The notes beneath the pieces are model-generated. The model had not been told where the DNA came from. It did not search any database and saw only the letters and a program-made list of their open reading frames with translations. Position numbers and translations under genes: made by a program. From contig JQNW01000009.1 of NCBI GenBank assembly GCA_000761475.1, forward strand, positions 62,001 to 126,000: a stretch of 64,000 nt of DNA. Reading direction: 5' to 3'. Positions 16,808-24,447 of this stretch are shown here, piece after piece. The stretch comes from Chromohalobacter israelensis (GTDB lineage Bacteria; Pseudomonadota; Gammaproteobacteria; Pseudomonadales; Halomonadaceae). How positions within the stretch are numbered: the stretch's first letter is position 1; the number at the start of each line of letters is the position of its first letter.

Positions 16808-17743
16808 ATGAACGAAACGATCCAGCCTTGCGAGCATGATGGTGATACCTGGCTGATTCTGAATGGCAAGTCCGCCCAGCTACCTGAGGTTCGTGAGGCC
16901 GTGGGGCGCGTGCGCGAGGCCGGCCACCATCTGGCGGTGCGGGTGACCTGGGAAGGCGGCGACGGCGTGCGCCTGGCGCGTGAGGCGAGCGAAGCGGGCA
17001 TCGCGCGCGTGATCGCCGGCGGGGGGGATGGCACGGTCAACGAGATCGTCGGTGGCCTGATGCAGCTGGCGTCGGAGACGCGCCCTGCACTGGGCATCCT
17101 GCCCCTGGGCAGCGCCAACGACTTCGCCGGCGGCCTGGGGCTTCCCGAAGAGCCCTACGAGGCCTTGCGCGTGGCGCTTGAGACGCCACCGCGCCGGGTG
17201 GATGTCGGTACCCTGGGCGACGATTATTTCATCAACCTGGCCTCCGGCGGCTTTGGCGCACAGATCACCAACTCCACGCCGGCGCCGCTCAAGCGCTTGC
17301 TGGGCGGCGGTGCCTATTCGTTGATGGGCATGCTCAAGGCGTGGAATTACCAGCCCTACCAAGGGCGTTTGCGGTTCCCGGACGGCGAACGTAACGTCCC
17401 CTTGTTCCTGCTGGCGCTTGGCAATGGATGCCAGGCGGGCGGCGGGCAGCAGCTGGCACCCCTGGCCAAGATCGACGATGGCTTGCTGGAATTGCTCATC
17501 GTGCGTCATTTCACCTCCCTGCGGGAAATGAAACAGTTGATCGACGAGCTCGAGAACCTGCCCGAAAGCGGTGATTTCGTCGAGTATCTGCAGGTGCCCT
17601 GGGTGGAGTTCGAAAGCGAGCATGCGCTGCCCCTGAATCTCGACGGCGAGCCCTGTTTCCACGAAAATTTCCGCGCCGCCTTGATGCCCGGCGCGTTGTG
17701 CCTGGCGGCACCCGAGGGCTCGGCGCTATTGTCGCACCAATGA
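16808..17743 (+). CDS. yegS: YegS-type lipid kinase
   Basis: A 311-residue member of the diacylglycerol-kinase catalytic family. The nucleotide-binding GGGDGTVNEIVGGL and the LGSANDFAGGLGLPE motif are intact, and the C-terminal LNLDGE motif of the beta-domain is present. YegS phosphorylates phosphatidylglycerol in vitro; the physiological lipid is not known. Cytoplasmic or peripheral membrane. It lies 76 bp after the YciI gene and 70 bp before the cytosine deaminase, all on the plus strand. Confidence 0.92.
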   Translation: MNETIQPCEHDGDTWLILNGKSAQLPEVREAVGRVREAGHHLAVRVTWEGGDGVRLAREASEAGIARVIAGGGDGTVNEIVGGLMQLASETRPALGILPLGSANDFAGGLGLPEEPYEALRVALETPPRRVDVGTLGDDYFINLASGGFGAQITNSTPAPLKRLLGGGAYSLMGMLKAWNYQPYQGRLRFPDGERNVPLFLLALGNGCQAGGGQQLAPLAKIDDGLLELLIVRHFTSLREMKQLIDELENLPESGDFVEYLQVPWVEFESEHALPLNLDGEPCFHENFRAALMPGALCLAAPEGSALLSHQ

Positions 17744-17813
17744 ACGAGTACCGGCGCAGGGCACGCTGATCGGGGTGCGCTCGCGCGATTCAATGACAGG
17801 GGGAGGACAGACC

Positions 17814-18263
17814 ATGGATCCATTCATGCAGGCGGCGATCGAGGAAGCCCGCAAGGGATACGAGGCGGGTGGCGTGCCCATCGGCTCGGTACTCGTGCAC
17901 CGCGGCGAGATCATCGGGCGCGGTCACAATCAGCGTCAGCAGCGCGGCAGTGCCATCCTGCATGGCGAGATGGACGCGCTGGAAAACGCGGGCCGCTTGC
18001 CGGCTCATGTGTATCGTGAAACGGTACTTTATACCACACTGTCACCGTGTCCCATGTGCAGCGGTGCCATCGTGCTCTATGGTATTCCCGAGGTCGTGAT
18101 CGGCGAGAATACGACCTTCAAGGGCGACGAGGCGCTGTTGCGTGAGCGGGGCGTGACGCTCACCATACACGACGATTCGCAGTGCAAGTCGTTGATGGCG
18201 CGATTCATCGCCGAGCGCCCCGATGTTTGGTACGAAGACATTGGCGAGTCCGGCGCGAGCTAG
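17814..18263 (+). CDS. Yeast-type cytosine deaminase (CDA-fold nucleobase deaminase)
   Basis: A 149-residue zinc deaminase. The zinc site is HGE at 50-52 with PCPMC (C79 and C82). Its framing resembles yeast Fcy1 rather than bacterial TadA: RGHNQRQQRGSAILHGEMDA, LENAGRLP, YTTLSPCPMCSGAIVLYGI and the C-terminal ERPDVWYEDIGE. Fcy1 converts cytosine to uracil in pyrimidine salvage, so this enzyme probably does too. Bacterial CodA is an unrelated amidohydrolase. GGGAGGA precedes ATG 17814. A terminator follows. Guanine or creatinine deaminase activity cannot be excluded. Confidence 0.8.
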   Translation: MDPFMQAAIEEARKGYEAGGVPIGSVLVHRGEIIGRGHNQRQQRGSAILHGEMDALENAGRLPAHVYRETVLYTTLSPCPMCSGAIVLYGIPEVVIGENTTFKGDEALLRERGVTLTIHDDSQCKSLMARFIAERPDVWYEDIGESGAS

Positions 18264-18278
18264 GACTCGCCAACCCTG

Positions 18279-18312
18279 TGCCACGACGCCTGGATGGCGT
18301 CGTGGGCATTTT
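18279..18312 (+). terminator. Rho-independent terminator after the deaminase gene
   Basis: TGCCACGACGCC (18279-18290) pairs with GGCGTCGTGGGCA (18296-18308), followed by TTTT. Confidence 0.85.
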
Positions 18313-18360
18313 GCAAGGCCGGTCCCACCGGCGGAAACGATCGACTCAAGGAGTGACATG

Positions 18361-18849
18361 ATGACGTATAAGCAATGGACGATGAGTGCCCTGGCATTGG
18401 TGATGTCGCTGGGACTGGCGGCATGCGACAGCGGTGACGATGCTGCTCAGGACGCGACCGACAACAGCGAGCAGGCCGTTGAGGAATCGCAGCAGGCAGC
18501 GGACGAAGCCGGCGATGAGATGGCCGAGATGAGCGACGAGGCCAGCGACGACATGGAGCAGATGGGTGACGAAGCCGCCCAGGAAACGTCCGAAGCCGTG
18601 AACGAGACGGGTGAGGCGGTCGACGAAGCCCAGGACGAAACGGCCGAGGCACTCGACGAAGCCGGCGATGAGATGAGCGAAGCGGCGGACGAGACCGGTG
18701 ACGCCATGGACAATGCCGCCGATGAAACCCAGCAGGAAGCCGACGAGGCGACTGACGCGGCAGCCGATGAGATGAACGAAGCCGCCGACGAAGCCGAGCA
18801 GCAAGCCGATGAGCTGGAGCAGGAAACCGAGGAATCGACTCAGTCCTGA
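18361..18849 (+). CDS. Acidic Ala/Glu/Asp-repeat lipoprotein
   Basis: A 162-residue lipoprotein with a signal and lipobox SLGLAAC. The mature part is almost only Ala, Glu, Asp, Met, Gln, Ser and Thr in irregular repeats such as DEAGDEMSEAADETGDAMDN. It has no aromatic residue after the signal, and a helical, apolipoprotein- or LEA-like polyanion is likely. I know no function; a periplasmic osmoprotectant or chaperone role in a halophile is speculation. AAGGAG fits ATG 18361 better than 18358. A second acidic exported protein follows. Confidence 0.8.
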   Translation: MTYKQWTMSALALVMSLGLAACDSGDDAAQDATDNSEQAVEESQQAADEAGDEMAEMSDEASDDMEQMGDEAAQETSEAVNETGEAVDEAQDETAEALDEAGDEMSEAADETGDAMDNAADETQQEADEATDAAADEMNEAADEAEQQADELEQETEESTQS

Positions 18850-18942
18850 TTGCCGGCGCCTCCCTCTGTCGGTGACGGGGGAGGCAGGCGCCCCATGACG
18901 CGGAGCGCGGCATGGGGCATCGCTTGTCAAGGAGAGTGCACC

Positions 18943-19221
18943 ATGCAACAGATGTCGCGAGGGCTCGCTTGTGTCGCATTGGCGTTAGGCCTGGCGTGGC
19001 CGCTGATGGCCACTGCACAGGATGACGATACGCGTGGCGGCGGTACCGGCGGGGGGCCGCCCGCCGAGGGGCAGGGCACGGAAGATGGCAAGACGGCCGA
19101 CGCGTCTGCCGAGGCAGGTGACGAGGCGGATGTTGAAGCGCATCGTGACGCCTTTACCGAACGTACCTATGAGGCGCACGATACACAGCCGTCCGAGGCG
19201 AAGAACGGCGAGGCACAGTAA
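18943..19221 (+). CDS. Small acidic secreted protein
   Basis: A 92-residue protein with a Sec signal (VALALGLAWPLMATAQ, likely cleavage after ATA). The mature part of about 65 residues is Gly-rich at first (DDDTRGGGTGGGPPAEGQ), then acidic (DASAEAGDEADVEA) and apparently disordered. I recognise no family. AAGGAG lies upstream of ATG 18943. It follows the acidic repeat lipoprotein by 93 bp, and composition suggests related roles in the envelope. Confidence 0.65.
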   Translation: MQQMSRGLACVALALGLAWPLMATAQDDDTRGGGTGGGPPAEGQGTEDGKTADASAEAGDEADVEAHRDAFTERTYEAHDTQPSEAKNGEAQ

Positions 19222-19276
19222 CCACGAGGGGGCGAGTGCGCGCCTGTCGTACGAATCTGAGTATCGGGTGTCCGGA

Positions 19277-19305
19277 AACAAAAGAGCCCACCGTCAGGTG
19301 GGCTC
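19277..19305 (-). terminator. Rho-independent terminator of the cold-shock gene
   Basis: GAGCCCACC (19284-19292) and GGTGGGCTC (19297-19305) form a 9-bp stem with a 4-base loop. On the minus strand the stem is followed by TTTTGTTT, so it ends the leftward transcript of the cold-shock gene. Confidence 0.85.
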
Positions 19306-19364
19306 ATGCGTTCGGAGTCCGTTATCGGCCTCACGACCGCAGGTGCATCGACTGGGTCCGGGAC

Positions 19365-19571
19365 TCAGTCGACGACCTTGATGTTGGATGCCTGAAGGCC
19401 TTTCTTGCCTTGAGTGACCTCGAAGCTCACTTTCTGGCCATCCTGCAGAGATTTGAAGCCTTCGGCCTGGATCTCGGAGAAGTGTGCGAAGAGGTCATCG
19501 CCACCATCATCCGGAGAGATGAAGCCGTAGCCTTTGGTGTCGTTGAACCATTTGACAGTGCCAGTTGCCAT
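19365..19571 (-). CDS. CspA-family cold-shock protein
   Basis: A 68-residue single cold-shock domain that binds single-stranded RNA and melts secondary structure. RNP1 is KGYGFISPD and RNP2 is DLFAHFSEI. The start [16 protein letters not shown] at 19571 follows AAGGAAT; the open frame continues upstream but is the untranslated leader. About 190 bp lie between this start and the divergent gene side, enough for the long structured 5' leader typical of cold-inducible csp mRNAs, though cold induction is not shown. Confidence 0.95.
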   Translation of the reverse strand: MATGTVKWFNDTKGYGFISPDDGGDDLFAHFSEIQAEGFKSLQDGQKVSFEVTQGKKGLQASNIKVVD

Positions 19572-19955
19572 TTCGAATTCCTTAACTTGCAAAGTAGTGT
19601 TGCGGGCCGACCCATGGGCGACCGTGATACGTGGGTAAGACAAGGTGGGAATGCGTGAGGGACATCGAGGATTCGATTAACAACTGACGACATTCAACTT
19701 GCAAACCTACGCAACGGAGAATGCATGATGCCTGGTAGTGCGTCAAGCTTAATGCCCAGTGCCATTTCCCGGTATCATGCACCGCACATGCACCATAGAT
19801 CGAAAACCCGGGTACGTCCAGAATGACGGTGCGCGAGGCCCGGGGTGGCACCGATCGTTCATGAAACGTTCGGTTTTCGTGGGTGTCTGCAAGCGCAGTG
19901 TCACATGGTGCGCGGTGCGGGTGCCGCGCCTGTTTCATATTGGAGGAGTTGTCTC

Positions 19956-20378
19956 GTGTCCCATACCCCTGTCACGGCGAACGACACGCATAGCAAGGTC
20001 GTGGGTTACCTGTTGTGGATCTTCGGCTTTACCGGAGCGCACCGCTTCTATTACGGCAAGCCGATCACCGGCACGATATGGTTCTTCACGTTCGGCTTGC
20101 TGGGTATCGGCTGGTTGATCGACCTGTTCTTGATTCCGCTGATGGATCGGCAGGCCGACCTGCGCTTCAGGGCCGGTCCCACCAGCTATACGGTGGCCTG
20201 GGTACTGCTGACGTTCCTGGGCGTCTTCGGCATCCATCGCATGTACATGGGAAAATGGCTCACGGGCTTTTTGTACTTGCTGACCGGCGGTCTGTTCTTG
20301 CTGGGAGTTCTGTATGACTTCTGGACGCTGAACGAGCAAGTCTCGATGAAACACGCCAGACGCGGACTGTTTGGCTGA
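19956..20378 (+). CDS. Double TM2-domain membrane protein
   Basis: A 140-residue protein with two TM2 modules in tandem. Module 1 is WIFGFTGAHRFYYGKPITG plus a hydrophobic hairpin; module 2 is TFLGVFGIHRMYMGKWLTG plus LLTGGLFLLGVLYDFWTLNE. The G-x-HR-x-Y-x-GK motif occurs in each. Function of bacterial TM2 proteins is unknown. GTG 19956 is chosen because GGAGGAG lies 7 bp upstream, while more upstream codons add sequence unlike the family. Confidence 0.85.
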   Translation: MSHTPVTANDTHSKVVGYLLWIFGFTGAHRFYYGKPITGTIWFFTFGLLGIGWLIDLFLIPLMDRQADLRFRAGPTSYTVAWVLLTFLGVFGIHRMYMGKWLTGFLYLLTGGLFLLGVLYDFWTLNEQVSMKHARRGLFG

Positions 20379-20438
20379 GCGTGTTTCCTTATCACTGGAT
20401 TCAAGGGGCTTCGCGGCCCCGTGAAGGAGATATCGCGC

Positions 20439-21014
20439 ATGGAATCGCGCATTAGTTTGACCCAGCTGCTGGAAAAGCTCGACGACGCCAATGATGGCAG
20501 GACGATCCATCTTCAGGATGTCGTCGATACCTTCCAGTCGCGGGGATTCGGGCCGCTGGTGACGCTGCCGGCCTTGCTGGCGCTGTTGCCCACCGGGGGG
20601 GTGCCGGGCGTGCCTTCCTTGTGTGCCATCTTCATCGCCCTGATCGCCGTCCAGCAGCTGTTCGGCCGCCAGTCGCCCTGGTTGCCAAGGAAGCTGCGTG
20701 AACGCGGCATCAGCCACGATAAGCTGCATCGCAGCGTCGAACGCGTACGGCCGTGGACACGTCGCATCGACAGGTTGCTGGCGCAACGCCTGGACATCCT
20801 GTTGCAGCCCGTGGCGCGTCGCTTCATCGCGGTGCTGGTCATCGCCCTGGCCTTGGCGATGATTCCGCTGGAGCTGTTGCCCTTTGCCGCCGCGATGCCG
20901 GCGTTGGCGATTACCGTGATCGGCCTGGGCATGACGGCCGACGACGGTCTTTTGTTACTGATCGGCGTATTGCTTGCCGCCGGTCTGGCCGTGAGCGCCT
21001 ACTGGCTATTGTGA
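20439..21014 (+). CDS. ExoD-family membrane protein
   Basis: A 191-residue protein with the ExoD domain. Soluble start SLTQLLEKLDDANDGRTIHL, then several hydrophobic helices, with TLPALLALLPTGGVPGVPS and RLDILLQPVARRF. ExoD affects exopolysaccharide production in rhizobia; its molecular activity is unknown. GAAGGAGA precedes ATG 20439. It follows the TM2 gene by 60 bp in the same direction. Confidence 0.87.
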   Translation: MESRISLTQLLEKLDDANDGRTIHLQDVVDTFQSRGFGPLVTLPALLALLPTGGVPGVPSLCAIFIALIAVQQLFGRQSPWLPRKLRERGISHDKLHRSVERVRPWTRRIDRLLAQRLDILLQPVARRFIAVLVIALALAMIPLELLPFAAAMPALAITVIGLGMTADDGLLLLIGVLLAAGLAVSAYWLL

Positions 21015-21082
21015 CCACCATGCCATGACGTGTGACGCCGCCCGTCGCGGGCGGCTCACGTTGCACTTTGCAGGAAAGCCCC

Positions 21083-21724
21083 ATGTTCTTCGATGCTCAG
21101 TTCTGGCCGTTTCTCGTTGCCATCACGCTCCTCACGCTGACGCCGGGCGTGGATACGCTGCTCGTCATACGCAACACCTCGCGAGGGGGCGTGCGCGATG
21201 GCGTGCTGACCAGCGTGGCCATATGCTCCGGCCTGTTCGTGCATGCCACGGTATCGGCATTGGGCATTTCCTTGATCCTTCTGCAATCGGCATGGGCGTT
21301 CAGCGCTCTCAAGCTGGTGGGGGCCGGTTATCTGGTGTGGCTGGGGCTCAAGAGTCTGGCCAGCGCCCGGCGTGGCGGCGGTTTACCGGTGGCCGAGGTG
21401 GGGGTCGAGCGCCAGCGCGTGCCGGCCTGGCTCTCGCTGCGGGAGGGCTTTCTCTCCAATGTGCTCAACCCCAAGACGGTCGTGTTCTACATGGCATTCC
21501 TGCCGCAGTTCATCGCGCCGGGCGATCCGGCGTTGCTCAAGTCGCTGTGGCTGGCGGGCGTGCATTTCGTGATCGCCAATCTATGGCAGGTCGGCATCGT
21601 GCTGATGGTGGGCGGCGCCGCCCGCTGGCTCGCCAAGGGCTGGGTATCGCGCATGATGGAGGGCACCACCGGCGCGGTGCTGGTGCTGTTCGGGGTGAAG
21701 CTGGCGTTGGCGCAGCGACCCTGA
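21083..21724 (+). CDS. LysE/RhtB-family amino-acid exporter
   Basis: A 213-residue six-helix protein. TLTPGVDTLLVIRNTSRGG near the start and GFLSNVLNPKTVVFYMAFLP in the middle are the two LysE/RhtB signatures. The family exports amino acids or homoserine lactones; the substrate is not evident. AGGAAAG precedes ATG 21083. It is convergent with slt and the two genes share a strong hairpin. Confidence 0.9.
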   Translation: MFFDAQFWPFLVAITLLTLTPGVDTLLVIRNTSRGGVRDGVLTSVAICSGLFVHATVSALGISLILLQSAWAFSALKLVGAGYLVWLGLKSLASARRGGGLPVAEVGVERQRVPAWLSLREGFLSNVLNPKTVVFYMAFLPQFIAPGDPALLKSLWLAGVHFVIANLWQVGIVLMVGGAARWLAKGWVSRMMEGTTGAVLVLFGVKLALAQRP

Positions 21725-21745
21725 CGCCGGCAGGGCCTGGTCATC

Positions 21746-21780
21746 AGCGCCGACGCGTCGCATGACGCGTCGGCGCTTTC
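21746..21780. terminator. Bidirectional terminator between lysE-type gene and slt
   Basis: AGCGCCGACGCGTC (21746-21759) and GACGCGTCGGCGCT (21764-21777) form a perfect 14-bp stem with a 4-base loop, followed by TTCGTC on the plus strand. It lies between two convergent stop codons. Confidence 0.85.
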
Positions 21781-21781
21781 G

Positions 21782-23767
21782 TCATGGGTTGCGTGCCAGC
21801 AGTGTGGTGTCGTAGGCGCCTTCGCGCTCCGACTGGGTCAAGAGCGCGACCCCATGCGTATCGCCTTGCTTGGCAAGACTTTCGAAAATGACCCGATAGG
21901 TCAGCACGGCCTGCACGTAAGCGCGGGTCTCGCGGAAGGGGATGCTCTCGACGAAGAGGTCGAACGCATCGGGCGAGTCGCGCAACCAGCGGTCGACCCG
22001 GCCGGGGCCGGCGTTGTAGGCCGCCGCCGCCGCGATGCGGTTGCCACGGTAGCGTTCCATCATGTCGCGGATGTAGGCGCTGCCCAGCCGGATATTGGTG
22101 GTGGGCTCGAACAGTTCGCCCAGCGTGGGCGCGTCGATGTTCAGGTCGCGGCTGACATGGTCCGCGGTGCCCGGCATCAGCTGCATGAGCCCACGTGCGC
22201 CGACGGGGGATACCGCCTCGCGGTTGAACGCGCTCTCGCGACGGGAGATCGCCATCAGCAGGTAGGGATCGACTCCATTGCGCTGCCCCCAGGCGCTGAA
22301 GGCGTCCCGGTAGGCGGGTGGAAAGCGCCAGGCGAGCGCATCCCACTGCTTGGCCATGATCGTGCCGTGCACGGCCAGGTCATACCACCCGCGCTCGAGC
22401 GCGTAGGCGTTGAGCGCAGCGGCATCGGCGTCGTTCGCCTCGCCGAGGGCATGGAACCACTCGCTGCGCGCCAGGCCGGGCTCGCCGATGCGACGCAAGG
22501 CTTCGCTGCGCTGCACGACGGGCTGCATGGCGGCCAGCTCGCTCTTCAGCGGCGACACCTCGGGCATGTCCATGTTCAGGGCGTAGGGCTGGCCGAGCCT
22601 GTCGGCGGCGGCAAAACCGAAAAAGCTGCGTTCCTGGGCGGCGAGTCGCCAGGCGTCTTCCGCCGCCTGGCGATCGCCGCGCTGCGCGAGCGCACGCCCC
22701 AGCCAGTATTGCCAGTGTGCCTCTTGCCGCGTGTCCTGCGGCATGGCATCGATCCACTCGATGACTTCGCCCCAGCGTTGCGAGGCCAACGCATTGCGAA
22801 CACGCAACTCGAACAGGTCGGCATCCGCCAGGCGGGGCAGTGCGGCATCCACCCAGCCGGCATTGTTGTCGATCTCGCGGACCATCGAGTAAAACGCCAG
22901 GTCATGCTCTATCGTGTGGCGTCGGGCCTCGCTGAGCGTGAGGTGCGGGCCGATCTTGCGCCAGGCCTCGAGCGCGGCTTCGGTATCGGCACGCGTGAAG
23001 TTGTGCATGGCCGCGGCGTAAAGGGCGCCGGCGCCGTCCCCCGACGGGCCGATGCGAGTGGGCACGTCGGTGATGGCGGCGTAGTTGCCGCGCAGGCGAT
23101 CGAGTGCCTCGACGCCGGCTTGCCACTGGGGCCCCAACAGGCCGTCGAGATAATCGACCAGGCGACTTTCGCCGTTCTGCCAGGCGAGTGTCAGGCGTGT
23201 CCAGATGTCGCTGTCGTCGATGGCGTCGCGTTCGCGCAGGGTGTCGAACAGCCGGTCACAGGCGCTGGGCTGCGAGCGGCCGACCCGCCACAGGGCGCGT
23301 CCGCCCTCTGCGGCTTCGTCGGGGGCGCGGTCGAGCAGGGCCGTGTAGTAATAGCACTGGCGAATGGTCCCTCGGGGCTCGCCGTCGCTGATGGCCAGCA
23401 GGTCGGCGAAGCGCTCGTCACGACCGAAGGCCATCTGCGCCTGCCCTCGCATCCAGCCGGAAAGGGGCGAGTCGGCGTGCCGCGAAACGTAGCTCTGCAC
23501 CTCTTCGGCCGTGACGTTCGGGAGGCGCGATTTGAGGCGATGATATTCCACATAGCCGGCGAGCACGTGGTCGTCGACGGCAACGCTCTCGATGCGCGAC
23601 CATTGATGGTCGCGTGCGGCATCGAGGGCGCGTTTCATGGCCCGGTCTTCGGGCGCTAGCGTGTCCGTGTCGGCTTGTGCCTGCGCGTCGAAGGCGTGCA
23701 GCGCCAGACTCAGCGTGGCCGCCGAGAACAGCGCCATCCAGCGATGACGAAGTCGCGATGCGAGCAT
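21782..23767 (-). CDS. slt: Soluble lytic murein transglycosylase
   Basis: A 661-residue periplasmic enzyme that cleaves peptidoglycan with 1,6-anhydro product formation during wall turnover. A signal peptide (ALFSAATLSLALHAFDAQA) is followed by a long alpha-helical U-domain. The C-terminal SLT domain from about residue 490 has the catalytic Glu in MAISRRESAFN and the motif GARGLMQLMPGTA. Length matches E. coli Slt70 plus its signal. AAGGAG precedes the ATG. Confidence 0.95.
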   Translation of the reverse strand: MLASRLRHRWMALFSAATLSLALHAFDAQAQADTDTLAPEDRAMKRALDAARDHQWSRIESVAVDDHVLAGYVEYHRLKSRLPNVTAEEVQSYVSRHADSPLSGWMRGQAQMAFGRDERFADLLAISDGEPRGTIRQCYYYTALLDRAPDEAAEGGRALWRVGRSQPSACDRLFDTLRERDAIDDSDIWTRLTLAWQNGESRLVDYLDGLLGPQWQAGVEALDRLRGNYAAITDVPTRIGPSGDGAGALYAAAMHNFTRADTEAALEAWRKIGPHLTLSEARRHTIEHDLAFYSMVREIDNNAGWVDAALPRLADADLFELRVRNALASQRWGEVIEWIDAMPQDTRQEAHWQYWLGRALAQRGDRQAAEDAWRLAAQERSFFGFAAADRLGQPYALNMDMPEVSPLKSELAAMQPVVQRSEALRRIGEPGLARSEWFHALGEANDADAAALNAYALERGWYDLAVHGTIMAKQWDALAWRFPPAYRDAFSAWGQRNGVDPYLLMAISRRESAFNREAVSPVGARGLMQLMPGTADHVSRDLNIDAPTLGELFEPTTNIRLGSAYIRDMMERYRGNRIAAAAAYNAGPGRVDRWLRDSPDAFDLFVESIPFRETRAYVQAVLTYRVIFESLAKQGDTHGVALLTQSEREGAYDTTLLARNP

Positions 23768-23906
23768 CTTCCATGTCTCCTTGCTTGCCCGGCGTTATGA
23801 TGATGTGATCATCCTCGCTCAGGGACGGTGTCTTGGGTAGTGTTGCCAGGCGACGACGCCCTGCGCGAAAGCCCCATCATGAACCGTCACGCCAAGGAGG
23901 CAAGCC

Positions 23907-24239
23907 ATGAAGTTCATGCGAGGATTGGCCCTGTGGTCACGGTTGAAGCAGCGTGGCGGCGCGTTGATGCGCATCGGCCGGGCGCTGCGCGTGTTCGTGC
24001 CCATGCTCGGCGATGTGGTGGCCGGGCGCTATCGCCCCGTGCCCTGGGCGGCCTGCGGCTGGATGGCGGCGGCCCTGGGCTACCTGATTTTGCCCTTCGA
24101 CTTCATTCCCGATTTCTTGATGATACTGGGATTGATCGACGACGTGTTCATCGTGGGGTGGCTGTTGACGCGCGTCGACCGCTCGCTGGCCCCCTATCGC
24201 CGCTGGAAAGGGTGGGAAGTCCCCGACGACACGATGTGA
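23907..24239 (+). CDS. YkvA-like DUF1232 membrane protein
   Basis: A 110-residue protein. ALGYLILPFDFIPDFLMILG then LIDDVFIVGWLL is the DUF1232 core, a short membrane-embedded region seen in YkvA-like proteins of unknown function. The N-terminus is basic. AAGGAGGCAAGCC gives a strong ribosome site. A perfect GC palindrome (24249-24268) follows the stop but lacks a T-tract. Confidence 0.85.
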   Translation: MKFMRGLALWSRLKQRGGALMRIGRALRVFVPMLGDVVAGRYRPVPWAACGWMAAALGYLILPFDFIPDFLMILGLIDDVFIVGWLLTRVDRSLAPYRRWKGWEVPDDTM

Positions 24240-24313
24240 CGTCGACGATGCCGCCCGGCCGGGCGGCACGCATGCCCGGTTCCTCGCCGTGTCTTCAATG
24301 CGCCCCGCAAACG

Positions 24314-24339
24314 CTTGAAAAGTCTCGTCAGGCCCCCAT
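24314..24339 (+). promoter_or_regulatory. Sigma-32 (RpoH) heat-shock promoter of htpG
   Basis: CTTGAAA (24314-24320) and CCCCAT (24334-24339, followed by AT) with a 13-bp spacer equal the RpoH consensus. The htpG start lies 109 bp downstream. Confidence 0.9.
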
Positions 24340-24447
24340 ATCGACGCGTACGACGACATGCCTCGTCACACTCTCATCATGCAATACGCGTCCTCCAAGA
24401 CGCATTGTTCAACACGCATTCGTTATGGCCACAGGGGAATTTCGACC

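Noticed and set aside
24249-24268. Perfect GC palindrome after the DUF1232 gene as a terminator
   Set aside because: No loop and no T-tract; kept only as a remark under the gene.
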